A stretch of DNA of 6,031 bases from Chloroflexota bacterium (GCA_029865285.1 JAOUHE010000105.1:1-6031), one strand, 5' to 3'. Counted from the stretch's first letter, positions 1-6,031 are shown. The notes: generated by a model from the letters alone, not told the origin. Numbers and translations: made by a program.

Positions 1-446
1 GCTCTCGGATCCGGCGGAGCACCTTCACGGAACGGAACACCGGCCCTCCCACTTGTTGGGCCACCGGCTTGACCAGGGTCAGAGCCAGCAGGCTCGCCCA
101 AGACTAGGTCGCGCGCCCACAGCCGGGCGGCCAGCGTCCCCGAGCCGAGCACCACCCCCCGGCTTGCGCATCAGCATGATCCCCTCCACCAGGGCCCCGA
201 TCAGCGCGGCGAGCGCGAGTACGCCCACCATCGGCGTCGCCCCTGGGCATTGAGGAGAGGAAAGTGCAGCGGGGAGCCCCTGGTAGGCGGATTGCATCCC
301 GGGGAGCGCCGACTCGTCGATCACGCAGGTGATGATGGCGTCGGTTGCGGCCACCAGCAGCTCGGCGACCGGGCGATCAACAGCATCGCCGCCGCCGTCA
401 ACGGAAGCTCGACGACCGCCGGAACAATCAGTCGCGCAAGCACCAC
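1..446 (-). pseudogene. Decayed minus-strand gene, putative membrane-associated protein, family unknown
   Basis: I do not recognise the family. No single frame is open and gene-like, but four consecutive minus-strand segments have GC-rich third positions and sensible protein character. Segment 1 runs from a GTG at 446 to about 370 (begins VVLARLIVPAVVELPLTAAA). Segment 2 runs from about 369 to about 157, includes VAELLVAATDAIITCVIDES, and later has a likely membrane helix (VGVLALAALIGALVEGIMLM, about 228-169) followed by RKP. Segment 3 spans about 155-99 (VVLGSGTLAARLWARDLVL). Segment 4 runs from about 97 to the window edge (SLLALTLVKPVAQQVGGPVF, then basic residues). The switches fall near 370, in the C6 run at 155-160 and near 96-101; each is explained by a one-base gain or loss in a G/C run. 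A weak GGGG (454-457) precedes the GTG. The ATG at 231 could instead start a second gene. The left end is cut. Sequencing error is an alternative, although the operon downstream has no such breaks. Confidence 0.42.
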
Positions 447-565
447 AGGGCGACCCCAAGAAGGCTACGGACGCATGGATCCGGAGGCCCACCTGGGCCG
501 CGCAGACCCCGGCACCCCAATTACATGTGTTGCGCCGTCCGCGAAAGTTTTTGCTAACCCTGGGG

Positions 566-593
566 TTGGGCCCTGCGAGACGGTCTGTAGGTT
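566..593 (+). promoter_or_regulatory. Weak candidate promoter for the CIS operon
   Basis: TTGGGC (566-571) and TAGGTT (588-593) are separated by 16 bases and lie about 65 bases upstream of the sheath start. The -10 element is acceptable for a GC-rich bacterium and the -35 matches poorly. The position is right but the call is speculative, since such hexamers occur by chance. Confidence 0.18.
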
Positions 594-629
594 TCTGAGC
601 TAGCCACATGCGGGGCCAACGGCGGCTGC

Positions 630-651
630 TGTGTGTGTGAGAGAGAGAGAG
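630..651. repeat. Compound dinucleotide microsatellite (TG)5(AG)6
   Basis: Positions 630-639 are five TG units and 640-651 are six AG units, followed by GG at 652-653. The AG tract supplies the purine-rich Shine-Dalgarno region of the sheath gene, eight bases before its ATG. The TG tract also creates GTG triplets at 631, 633 and 635, one of which (633) is in frame with the sheath. Perfect dinucleotide tracts can slip in replication; at five and six units the rate would probably be low. Confidence 0.85.
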
Positions 652-653
652 GG
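647..653 (+). promoter_or_regulatory. Ribosome binding site of the sheath gene
   Basis: GAGAGGG lies six bases upstream of the ATG at 660. It decides between this ATG and the in-frame GTG at 633, which has no purine-rich sequence in front of it and would add nine residues that do not look like a sheath N-terminus. Confidence 0.7.
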
Positions 654-659
654 TCCCAA

Positions 660-2402
660 ATGACCGTTGGCGTTTCCTATCCCGGGGTCTACCTGAGCGA
701 GGTCCAGAGCCAGTCACACACCATCCCTGGCGTCACAACGTCGGACACTGCCTTCGTCGACATATTCCCTCGCGGCCCTGTGAACGTCCCAACCCGAGTA
801 GGTAGCTTCGGCGAGTTCACCGCCACGTTCGGCGGATTGACCAGTTGGAGCCGGGCGAGCTACGGAATCTATCAGTACTTCCTGAACGGGGGCAGCAGGG
901 CGTGGGTCGTGCGCGTGGCTCCCGGGCCGGCACCCGACAAGTCGAAGTCGGAGAAGAGCAGCGCCGATGATTCGCAGGCCGACAAGGCAAAGGCCCCCAC
1001 AACCAAGGGCACCACAACGCCGCCGGCGCCAAGCGCCTCAGTCGATCTGAAAGACTTCAAGCTGGAAGCCATCTCACCCGGTAGCTGGGGCAACAGCCTT
1101 CGCGCCGCCACCCAGGACAGCAAGTATCCGCCAGGTGGGGACAGCTCACCGAAGGACGGTGCGGGAAAAATCGTCATCGACCTCGTTGTGCAAGAGACCG
1201 CAACCAACCCAGCGACCGGTGATCTATCGGTGGTGGCGAGCGAGGTCTATCGGAACCTGAGCCTCACGCCGGGCGACCCGAACTACGTGGAGGATGTCAT
1301 CGCCCACAAATCCTCGCTCGTTCAGGTGCTCCAAGGCTCGGTCACTCCGCCTGCGCAGAACCCGAAGGCGGCGCCCTATGACCCGACCAAGGACATCACG
1401 TCGAGTGCAGCGGCCGGAAACTCCAACATCGCATGGCAGGCGTTCACGGAGGGTTCGGATGTGACAACCGTGGCTGCTTCTGATCTCATCGGCGATCCGG
1501 GTGACCCGGAAGCGGGGACACATCCAACGGGCATGAACACGCTCGCCCACATCGCACCGAATGTGTTCAACATTTTGTGTCTTCCCGCAGTGTCGCAATT
1601 CGATCCGGAAGCCATGGACACCTGGTTCACGCCCGCCTACAAATTCTGCGAGGATCAACGAGCATTCCTCCTCGTCGACACGCCCGCCACCTGGGACGGC
1701 GAGGCTCCGGCCAAGCAGCTCAGCGATCTCCAGACGTGGTTCGGTACGAATCTGAGCAACAAGACGGATCATGCGGCCGTCTACTTCCCGCGACTCACCA
1801 TGCCCGATCCCACCGCAGGGGGACGCCCGGTCACCACCGAGGTCAGCGGGACCTTGGCGGGCATCTTCGCCTCGACCGACAGCAGCCGCGGGACGTGGAA
1901 GGCACCCGCTGGAACGCTAGCTGTCATCGCCGGCGCCAACCCTGCCTTCGACATGCTCGATTCCGACAACGGCCAGCTCAACGAACAGGGCATGAACGCA
2001 CTCCGCACCTTCCCCGTCTACGGCAGCGTCGTCTGGGGAGCCCGCACCGCCCGCGGCGCCGATCAACTGGAAAGCGAGTGGAAGTACGTCCCGGTGCGGC
2101 GGTTGGCGCTCTACATCGAGGACAGCCTGTTTCAGGGAACGAAGTGGGCGGTGTTCGAGCCGAACGGCGAGACGTTGTGGTCATCCCTTCGTCTGAGCGT
2201 CGGTGCCTTCATGCAGGACCTCTACCGCCAGGGCGCTTTCGCCGGCACGTCGGCCAAGGACGCCTATTTCGTGCAGTGTGACGCCACGACGACGTCGGCG
2301 ACCGACCAGGCCAACGGGATTGTCAACGTTCTCGTCGGTTTCGCCCCGCTCTACCCAGCAGAATTCGTCGTCCTCCAGATCAGCCAGATCGCCGCCAGCT
2401 AG
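660..2402 (+). CDS. Contractile injection system tail sheath protein
   Basis: Subunit of the contractile sheath that surrounds the inner tube; its contraction drives the tube through a target envelope. The 580-residue protein matches the phage/eCIS sheath family end to end. The N-terminus has the signature YPGVYLSEV (7-15), then IPGVTTSDTAFV, RGPVN (38-42) and FLNGGSRAWVVRV (74-86). LEAISPGSWGNSLRAAT (about 135-151) is the usual sheath turn motif. The C-terminal conserved domain includes MNALRTFPVYGSVVWGART (445-463), YVPVRRLALYIEDSL (476-490), WAVFEPNGETLW, and a final NVLVGFAPLYPAEFVVLQIS strand region, which in this family takes part in the inter-subunit mesh. Residues about 89-127 form a Lys/Ser/Asp/Thr/Pro-rich linker lacking family character. 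The ATG at 660 was chosen for its ribosome binding site and because YPGV then sits at the normal distance from the start. The tube gene follows 13 bases later. No specific Afp/PVC paralogue can be assigned. Confidence 0.95.
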   Translation: MTVGVSYPGVYLSEVQSQSHTIPGVTTSDTAFVDIFPRGPVNVPTRVGSFGEFTATFGGLTSWSRASYGIYQYFLNGGSRAWVVRVAPGPAPDKSKSEKSSADDSQADKAKAPTTKGTTTPPAPSASVDLKDFKLEAISPGSWGNSLRAATQDSKYPPGGDSSPKDGAGKIVIDLVVQETATNPATGDLSVVASEVYRNLSLTPGDPNYVEDVIAHKSSLVQVLQGSVTPPAQNPKAAPYDPTKDITSSAAAGNSNIAWQAFTEGSDVTTVAASDLIGDPGDPEAGTHPTGMNTLAHIAPNVFNILCLPAVSQFDPEAMDTWFTPAYKFCEDQRAFLLVDTPATWDGEAPAKQLSDLQTWFGTNLSNKTDHAAVYFPRLTMPDPTAGGRPVTTEVSGTLAGIFASTDSSRGTWKAPAGTLAVIAGANPAFDMLDSDNGQLNEQGMNALRTFPVYGSVVWGARTARGADQLESEWKYVPVRRLALYIEDSLFQGTKWAVFEPNGETLWSSLRLSVGAFMQDLYRQGAFAGTSAKDAYFVQCDATTTSATDQANGIVNVLVGFAPLYPAEFVVLQISQIAAS

Positions 2403-2410
2403 AAGGGGAG
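2403..2410 (+). promoter_or_regulatory. Strong ribosome binding site of the tube gene
   Basis: AAGGGGAG starts directly after the sheath stop codon and ends five bases before the ATG at 2416. It is the best Shine-Dalgarno match in the window, which fits the need for large amounts of tube protein. Confidence 0.75.
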
Positions 2411-2415
2411 TCTCT

Positions 2416-2949
2416 ATGGCACAATTCACCGTCAACGCCTACCGGATCGACCCCTACAAGAACTTCAAGTTCCGAGTGAAGTGGGACGGCAACTACGTGG
2501 CAGGAGTGAGTCGCGTGAGTGCACTCACACGCACGAGCCAGGTAGTGAGCCACCGTGAGGGCGGCGACCCGCATAGCCCCCGCAAGTCGCCGGGACAAAC
2601 GGACTTCGGGCCGATCACCCTCGAACGCGGGGTGACCCACGACGTTGCGTTCGAGCAGTGGGCCAACAAGGTCTGGGACTATTCGAACTCGGCGCAGCTG
2701 GGAAACGAAATGTCACTCAAGGACTTCCGCAAGGACATCACTATCGAGATGTACAACGAGGCCGGGCAGAAGGTCATCGCGTACAACGTCTTTCGCTGCT
2801 GGGTCTCGGAATGGACCGCAATGCCGGAACTGGACGGTTCGGGAAATGCGGTAGCCATTCAGTCGATGACGCTACAGAACGAGGGCTGGGAACGCGACCT
2901 CAGTGTCACCGAGCCGGAGCAGCAGAGCTTCACGATCCCTGCTTCATAG
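2416..2949 (+). CDS. Contractile injection system inner tube protein (T4 gp19-like)
   Basis: Subunit of the rigid inner tube that polymerises inside the sheath and is propelled outward on firing. The 177-residue length is usual for tube proteins of phage tails and eCIS. Family hallmarks are DPYKNFKFRVKWDG (12-25), the SQVVSHREGGDPHSPRKSPG segment (41-60), which matches the conserved EYREGG..N..RKLPG pattern of this family, FGPITLERGVTHD (64-76), FRKDITIEMYNEAG (104-117), and the C-terminal strand region GNAVAIQSMTLQNEGWERD (143-161). The start has a strong ribosome binding site; longer in-frame starts inside the sheath gene only read the sheath in another frame. It lies 13 bases after the sheath and 7 bases before the next gene, the usual sheath-tube pairing. 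Some eCIS have two or three tube paralogues; only one is visible here, and further copies may lie beyond the right edge. Confidence 0.95.
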   Translation: MAQFTVNAYRIDPYKNFKFRVKWDGNYVAGVSRVSALTRTSQVVSHREGGDPHSPRKSPGQTDFGPITLERGVTHDVAFEQWANKVWDYSNSAQLGNEMSLKDFRKDITIEMYNEAGQKVIAYNVFRCWVSEWTAMPELDGSGNAVAIQSMTLQNEGWERDLSVTEPEQQSFTIPAS

Positions 2950-2956
2950 GCTGGCC

Positions 2957-3685
2957 ATGCATACGCCCTCGGCTGCCGAAGTCGTCGAAGTCTGGGAGCG
3001 TTGTCAGCACTGGTCGCCGCCCGAGCGTGCCGTCGCCATCGCTCGACTCGCTCATCGGGAAACGGTGTTGCCGGCGGTCGAGGACGAGTCGGTCGGAGAC
3101 CGAGATCGCGCATTACTCGCATTACGGCGACGGATGTTCGGCGACCGGCTCCCGATGGTCCTGACGTGCCCCGCATGCAAGAACGATCTCGAGTTGGTCC
3201 TGAGCATCTCAGCGCTCCTCGACAGCGAGAAGCAAGACGACGGACACGTGCGCCTGGCTGTCGAAGGTCTACATGTCACCGCTCGCCAACCGACCTCTCG
3301 CGACCTCGTCGATGCGGCGGCAACGGGAAACCGCGAAGCGGCGCGGTGGGTGCTCATCGAGCGATGCGTCGAAGCGACCGATACCCACGGCACGGCGGTG
3401 CCGGTGGGCGAGCTGCCGGCCTCTTTGTTGGACAGCGTCGGCGATGCCCTTGGAGCCGCCGACCCCTTGGCCGACGTCGTTGTGCGAACTGCCTGTGCGA
3501 TCTGCGGTCACGAGTCGGGAGCGGCACTTGACGTCCCCCTCTACCTGTGGGCCGAGTTCACGGTCACCGCACAGCGTGTCATCTGGGATGTCCATGCGCT
3601 CGCAACCGCGTACGGTTGGCGGGAATCCGACATTCTGGAGATGTCGGCGGTGCGGCGCCAGGCCTACCTCGACCTGATCCCATGA
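2957..3685 (+). CDS. Zinc-ribbon-like protein resembling T4-family baseplate hub assembly chaperones
   Basis: Probably an assembly factor for the baseplate rather than a structural part; this rests on recollection of proteins in this operon position annotated as T4-family baseplate hub assembly chaperone, not on an alignment. The 242-residue protein has a helical N-terminus (WSPPERAVAIARLAHRE), then GDRDRALLALRRRMFGDRLPMVLTCPACK with C71 and C74, a PTSRDLVDAA segment (about 112-121), a second pair C180/C183 in TACAICGH, and a C-terminal helix with AYGWRESDILEMSAVRRQAY (218-237). The two CxxC pairs are placed to bind one zinc together, as in a split zinc ribbon. Start: ATG at 2957, seven bases after the tube stop, with only a weak AGG upstream, so reinitiation after the tube gene is likely. 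The earlier in-frame start at 2903 lies inside the tube gene and adds residues without family character. The stop overlaps the next start (ATGA). Confidence 0.72.
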   Translation: MHTPSAAEVVEVWERCQHWSPPERAVAIARLAHRETVLPAVEDESVGDRDRALLALRRRMFGDRLPMVLTCPACKNDLELVLSISALLDSEKQDDGHVRLAVEGLHVTARQPTSRDLVDAAATGNREAARWVLIERCVEATDTHGTAVPVGELPASLLDSVGDALGAADPLADVVVRTACAICGHESGAALDVPLYLWAEFTVTAQRVIWDVHALATAYGWRESDILEMSAVRRQAYLDLIP

Positions 3686-5913
3686 CGGGCTTCTTCACGC
3701 GCCTGGCGGATGGAGCGTTGGGACACGGCGCAGTGGTACGGCCCCCTTCCTCGATGAGGTTCGGAACCGCCCGGGCGCTCGAGGAACCGAACCCCCTGGA
3801 CTTCGCCGCTCCTGAAGTCGGCGCCTGGAGCGACGCTGAGTCACAGGCAACACCGGCTCGCGCAGCACCCCAGCCCAGCCTCGTCGAGCGCGCCATCTCC
3901 GACGGGCCTGAGGATTCTGAGGTTTCGACCGAGACCAACCCGGTCTCCGAGCGACCCCGGGCCGATCTTCGGCTACCTGCGCTCGGAGCCGACTTCCCAC
4001 CCGGCGCTGACGGCGAGCCAGCGCTCGGCCCACAGGCCGTCCGCAGCGACATGACCTCAGGGGTCGCGAAACCGGAGCGCGAGGCCAGGCCGCTCGACCA
4101 CCTCGAATACGCTGAGGACGCCGGAGGGCCAAGCCCACCCCTCGGGACCGGTCGGACAGCGCAGATGAAGGACGGGCTCGATAGAGGGCAGGTACCGGAC
4201 TTGCAGGCGCGACTGCCGTCAAGCCCGCAGCAGACAGGCCGCGATACGTCCGACACGCTTTCGCCAAGGGCCGCCGGCGTTGAGCCCATCCCGGCATCGC
4301 AAGACCGGCCACTCTCCGTGCCGGCGTCGAGTAGCGAAGCGTCGCGCCGTACGGCTGGCGAAGGCGATAGCCTGGCTGCGCCGGATCCTCCCCTCGCCGC
4401 TCCCGGAGAAGTGGCTCCTCCCGCTGATGTGACGAGAGGAACCGCAACGCCACCAATGCCCGACCTGGGGCATCGTGATGGCGCAAAGGTCACTGGGGTC
4501 AACCCGTATTCCCACGAACTGGCTGCGACTGCGCCGTCCATGCCGTCGCCGTCTGACGAGGATTTCGGCCGACCATCCGGGGCGTTGTCGCCGCCGCGGG
4601 ACGCTGCCTCGACGAGTAGCAGCTGGGGCGGACCGCACACCATCGGCCTCGAGCCCAGTGGCCGGGCTGCTCACACGGACGTGACAGATCTCGGATTGCT
4701 CCCAGCGGCAAGAGCGGGCCAGGCGCCGAGCAACGATCCGGCCCGCAAACCTGAACACGCGGCGCCCCCCACGGGGCCAGACGCGCCGGTGCCACCGGCG
4801 GCGCCGACGGCGTCGGATGCATCGAACGCGGACAACGCCTCGACTCCAGCCGTCGGATCGCCCTCACCCGCGGGCGGTGGCCGCGGAGGGGACGCATTGG
4901 CCGGCTGGGCCAACCAGCCCGGCACGGCGACACCCAATGCCACGACGCGCCCCGGTTCCGACGCCCCTGATCCATCACCGGGTGACGACCTTGCGCCTCT
5001 CACCCATCCAGACCGGCCCCACCCCACGAACATCGACGAGACCCGAGAAGGCTCCAAAGGGAGCGCCACTTCACCTCCCACCGACGATCCCGTCGGCGCA
5101 CCAGGACCGAGGCGACGCGACGCCATGAGCCGGAGCCCGGCCGCCGCTTCAACGCCGGACACCGGCCTGGCGGAGCTGGATGTCGACGGTGGCCGTGGGA
5201 GTCACGCATCGGCCGGCCCGTCCAACCAGCCCAGCCTTTCGACGCCCGTCACCAACACCGAGCGCGGCTCGGGCGCCCCTCCATCACCGGGTTACGATCT
5301 CGCGCCTCTGACTCAGTCAGGCCGGCGCCACCCCACAGACACCGACCAACCCCGCCAAGACGCTGATCGGAGGACTGCTTCAACACCAGGAACGCCCTCG
5401 CGCAACGTTGTCCGAGCGGACCCGGTGTCAGGAGTCTCCCAGCGCTCGGTACGAGCGCTATCGACCACATCTGATCCTGGCCAACGATCTGTCTCTCCGG
5501 ATCAGAGCAACGTCTCGCCCCATGAGCCACCAGCCCTCGCTCCGACGCCTCCTCCCCAAATTCGGACCCACGGCCGTGAAGCGGACATTGCAGAGCCTTG
5601 GGCTGCGCCAAACGCAGTTGGGCACGGGTCCGAATCCGACCACACAGCGGCACGTCCGGTCCTGCCGCCGCCATCTCGCGCTGAGCAGCCCGCACCACCA
5701 CTCGACATCGAGACGCCCCGCTATGCGTCCGACGCCAGTGGCTCGCCGGATCACAAACCACCGCAGACAGCGGGCCCAGCGGCGCCACGAGTGCACATTG
5801 GGCGTATCGAGGTCCGCATGCCCTCGGTACAGCCGAGCGATCCGCCTCCCGCTGGCCGACGCAAGGCACGCGTCTCGCTCGACGAGCTACACAAGCGGCG
5901 GGGCGGTTCATGA
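3682..5913 (+). CDS. Long disordered Pro/Ala/Ser-rich CIS operon protein with conserved-looking ends
   Basis: Function unknown. The 743-residue protein is rich in Pro, Ala, Ser, Gly, Asp, Thr and Arg, has no cysteine, few aromatic residues, no signal peptide and no membrane segment, so nearly all of it should be disordered. The ends differ: residues 2-28 (FFTRLADGALG, VRPPSSMRF) and the C-terminus (VHIGRIEVRMP at 704-714, SLDELHKRRGG at 732-742) resemble what I recall of small uncharacterised proteins just before DUF4255 genes in CIS clusters, with a variable middle. This suggests two docking elements joined by a tether. Residues 386-565 contain a diverged duplication. Start: ATG at 3682 overlaps the previous stop as ATGA, with no clear Shine-Dalgarno, so coupled translation is likely; the stop overlaps the next start in the same way. 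Third positions remain GC-rich and the frame is open throughout, which supports real coding. It could be a tether, scaffold or cap partner; the composition argues against a coiled-coil tape measure. Confidence 0.8.
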   Translation: MTGFFTRLADGALGHGAVVRPPSSMRFGTARALEEPNPLDFAAPEVGAWSDAESQATPARAAPQPSLVERAISDGPEDSEVSTETNPVSERPRADLRLPALGADFPPGADGEPALGPQAVRSDMTSGVAKPEREARPLDHLEYAEDAGGPSPPLGTGRTAQMKDGLDRGQVPDLQARLPSSPQQTGRDTSDTLSPRAAGVEPIPASQDRPLSVPASSSEASRRTAGEGDSLAAPDPPLAAPGEVAPPADVTRGTATPPMPDLGHRDGAKVTGVNPYSHELAATAPSMPSPSDEDFGRPSGALSPPRDAASTSSSWGGPHTIGLEPSGRAAHTDVTDLGLLPAARAGQAPSNDPARKPEHAAPPTGPDAPVPPAAPTASDASNADNASTPAVGSPSPAGGGRGGDALAGWANQPGTATPNATTRPGSDAPDPSPGDDLAPLTHPDRPHPTNIDETREGSKGSATSPPTDDPVGAPGPRRRDAMSRSPAAASTPDTGLAELDVDGGRGSHASAGPSNQPSLSTPVTNTERGSGAPPSPGYDLAPLTQSGRRHPTDTDQPRQDADRRTASTPGTPSRNVVRADPVSGVSQRSVRALSTTSDPGQRSVSPDQSNVSPHEPPALAPTPPPQIRTHGREADIAEPWAAPNAVGHGSESDHTAARPVLPPPSRAEQPAPPLDIETPRYASDASGSPDHKPPQTAGPAAPRVHIGRIEVRMPSVQPSDPPPAGRRKARVSLDELHKRRGGS
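4837..5388 (+). repeat. Diverged tandem duplication inside the disordered protein
   Basis: Unit 1 spans about 4837-5145 (residues 386-488) and unit 2 about 5146-5376 (residues 489-565); each begins with ASTP, and a third ASTP opens at 5377-5388. Shared landmarks are GGRG, a NQP block, PSPG-x-DLAPLT (431-441 and 534-544) and RxHPT (445-449 and 548-552). At DNA level GGTGGCCG (4876/5188), CAACCAGCCC (4911/5223) and CCATCACCGGG (4972/5281) recur at offsets of 312 and then 309 bases. Unit 2 lacks about 26 codons at its tail relative to unit 1. Every length difference is a whole number of codons, consistent with selection for an open frame. Confidence 0.75.
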
Positions 5914-6031
5914 GCTCCTTTCGCGCCCTCGCTACGGTCAGCGCAACGTTGCGGAGCCTGCTCGAACGGAACTCGACCAGCGCCGTCGACGGCGCCCGGG
6001 TGGCATTCGGGCCGCCCGGGGAGCTTGACGC
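5910..6031 (+). CDS. DUF4255 (Pvc16/Afp16-type) protein, N-terminal fragment cut by window end
   Basis: In Afp/PVC-type systems the DUF4255 protein is the cap or terminator that closes the distal end of the tube-sheath particle. Only 40 codons are visible. They read MSSFRALATVSATLRSLLER, then a polar stretch, then VAFGPPGELD. The amphipathic first helix with (A)TVSATLRSLL, followed by a V-x-F/V-GPP turn, is the family's usual opening. The ATG at 5910 overlaps the stop of the preceding gene as ATGA; the upstream GGCGGGGCGG is a modest ribosome binding site. The identification rests on a short segment but agrees with the operon context. Confidence 0.75.
   Translation, partial: MSSFRALATVSATLRSLLERNSTSAVDGARVAFGPPGELD

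Larger units (their letters stand above)
447..659. other. Intergenic region between the decayed minus-strand gene and the CIS operon
   Basis: I see no convincing gene on either strand here. This is where the operon promoter would be expected. The 510-600 part is less GC-rich than its surroundings. One weak sigma70-like candidate is TTGGGC at 566-571, a 16-base spacer, then TAGGTT at 588-593; the -10 fits TANNNT but the -35 is poor. A short inverted repeat, AACCC-TG-GGGTT at 556-567, overlaps the upstream edge of that candidate and could be an operator half-site pair or chance. No rho-independent terminator is evident. Confidence 0.4.

Noticed and set aside
250..603. Plus-strand open frame of 117 residues upstream of the sheath
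   Set aside because: The product looks like antisense translation of the minus-strand segments, with no ribosome binding site and no recognisable family.
633..659. Upstream in-frame GTG start for the sheath (nine extra residues, MCERERGSQ)
   Set aside because: The extra codons are read from the dinucleotide tract that serves as ribosome binding site, and the family N-terminus begins just before YPGVY; the ATG at 660 is better.
79..717. 212-residue minus-strand open frame as one intact gene
   Set aside because: Its first part overlaps the sheath start and has no protein-like character; only the part left of about 369 looks coding, and better frames exist on both sides of the suspected frameshifts.
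1224..1772. 182-residue minus-strand open frame inside the sheath gene
   Set aside because: It lies opposite well-conserved sheath sequence, and the Arg-rich composition marks it as a shadow.
3579..4643. 354-residue minus-strand open frame opposite the disordered protein
   Set aside because: The Ser/Gly/Arg-rich product is what GC-rich, Pro/Ala-rich coding sequence gives on the opposite strand; the plus frame fits the operon by ATGA overlaps at both ends.
5408..6028. 206-residue plus-strand open frame overlapping the end of the disordered protein and the DUF4255 start
   Set aside because: It is Arg/His/Ser-rich, has no family character, and conflicts with two better-supported frames.
660..6031. 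Prophage tail module as the primary call
   Set aside because: DUF4255 and the gene order favour an eCIS-type particle, and no phage head, lysis or integration gene is in view; it cannot be fully excluded from this window.
1..6031. tRNA, rRNA, CRISPR array, insertion sequence, attachment site
   Set aside because: No cloverleaf-like sequence, no regularly spaced short repeats, no transposase-like protein and no terminal inverted or direct repeats were seen.

Overview
The window is a GC-rich stretch of a bacterial genome, with strong G/C preference at third codon positions, carrying the start of a contractile injection system (CIS) operon. The gene set fits the extracellular CIS / phage-tail-like particle class (Afp, PVC, MAC and actinobacterial CIS relatives). 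A Pvc16/Afp16-type DUF4255 gene begins at the right edge, and this family is typical of such systems rather than of ordinary myophages. Base composition and protein style suggest an actinobacterium, but no taxonomic marker is present, so this is an inference.

Layout: positions 1 to about 446 hold coding-like sequence on the minus strand that reads well only if three single-base frame changes are corrected. It looks like a decaying gene for a membrane-associated protein of unknown function. Positions 447 to 659 are intergenic and end in a compound (TG)5(AG)6 microsatellite that contains the ribosome binding site of the first operon gene. From 660 to the end, all genes are on the plus strand and tightly packed: tail sheath (660-2402), inner tube (2416-2949), a zinc-ribbon-like protein resembling the T4-family baseplate hub assembly chaperones (2957-3685), a 743-residue disordered Pro/Ala/Ser-rich protein with conserved-looking ends (3682-5913), and the first 40 residues of the DUF4255 protein (5910 onward, cut by the window).

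Gaps are 13 and 7 bases, followed by two ATGA stop/start overlaps, which fits one translationally coupled transcript. The sheath contracts around the tube to drive it through a target membrane. The DUF4255 protein is expected at the end cap of the particle. The chaperone-like protein probably helps baseplate assembly. The role of the long disordered protein is unknown, and it is the most unusual item here: short structured-looking termini are separated by about 650 residues of low-complexity linker with a diverged internal duplication.
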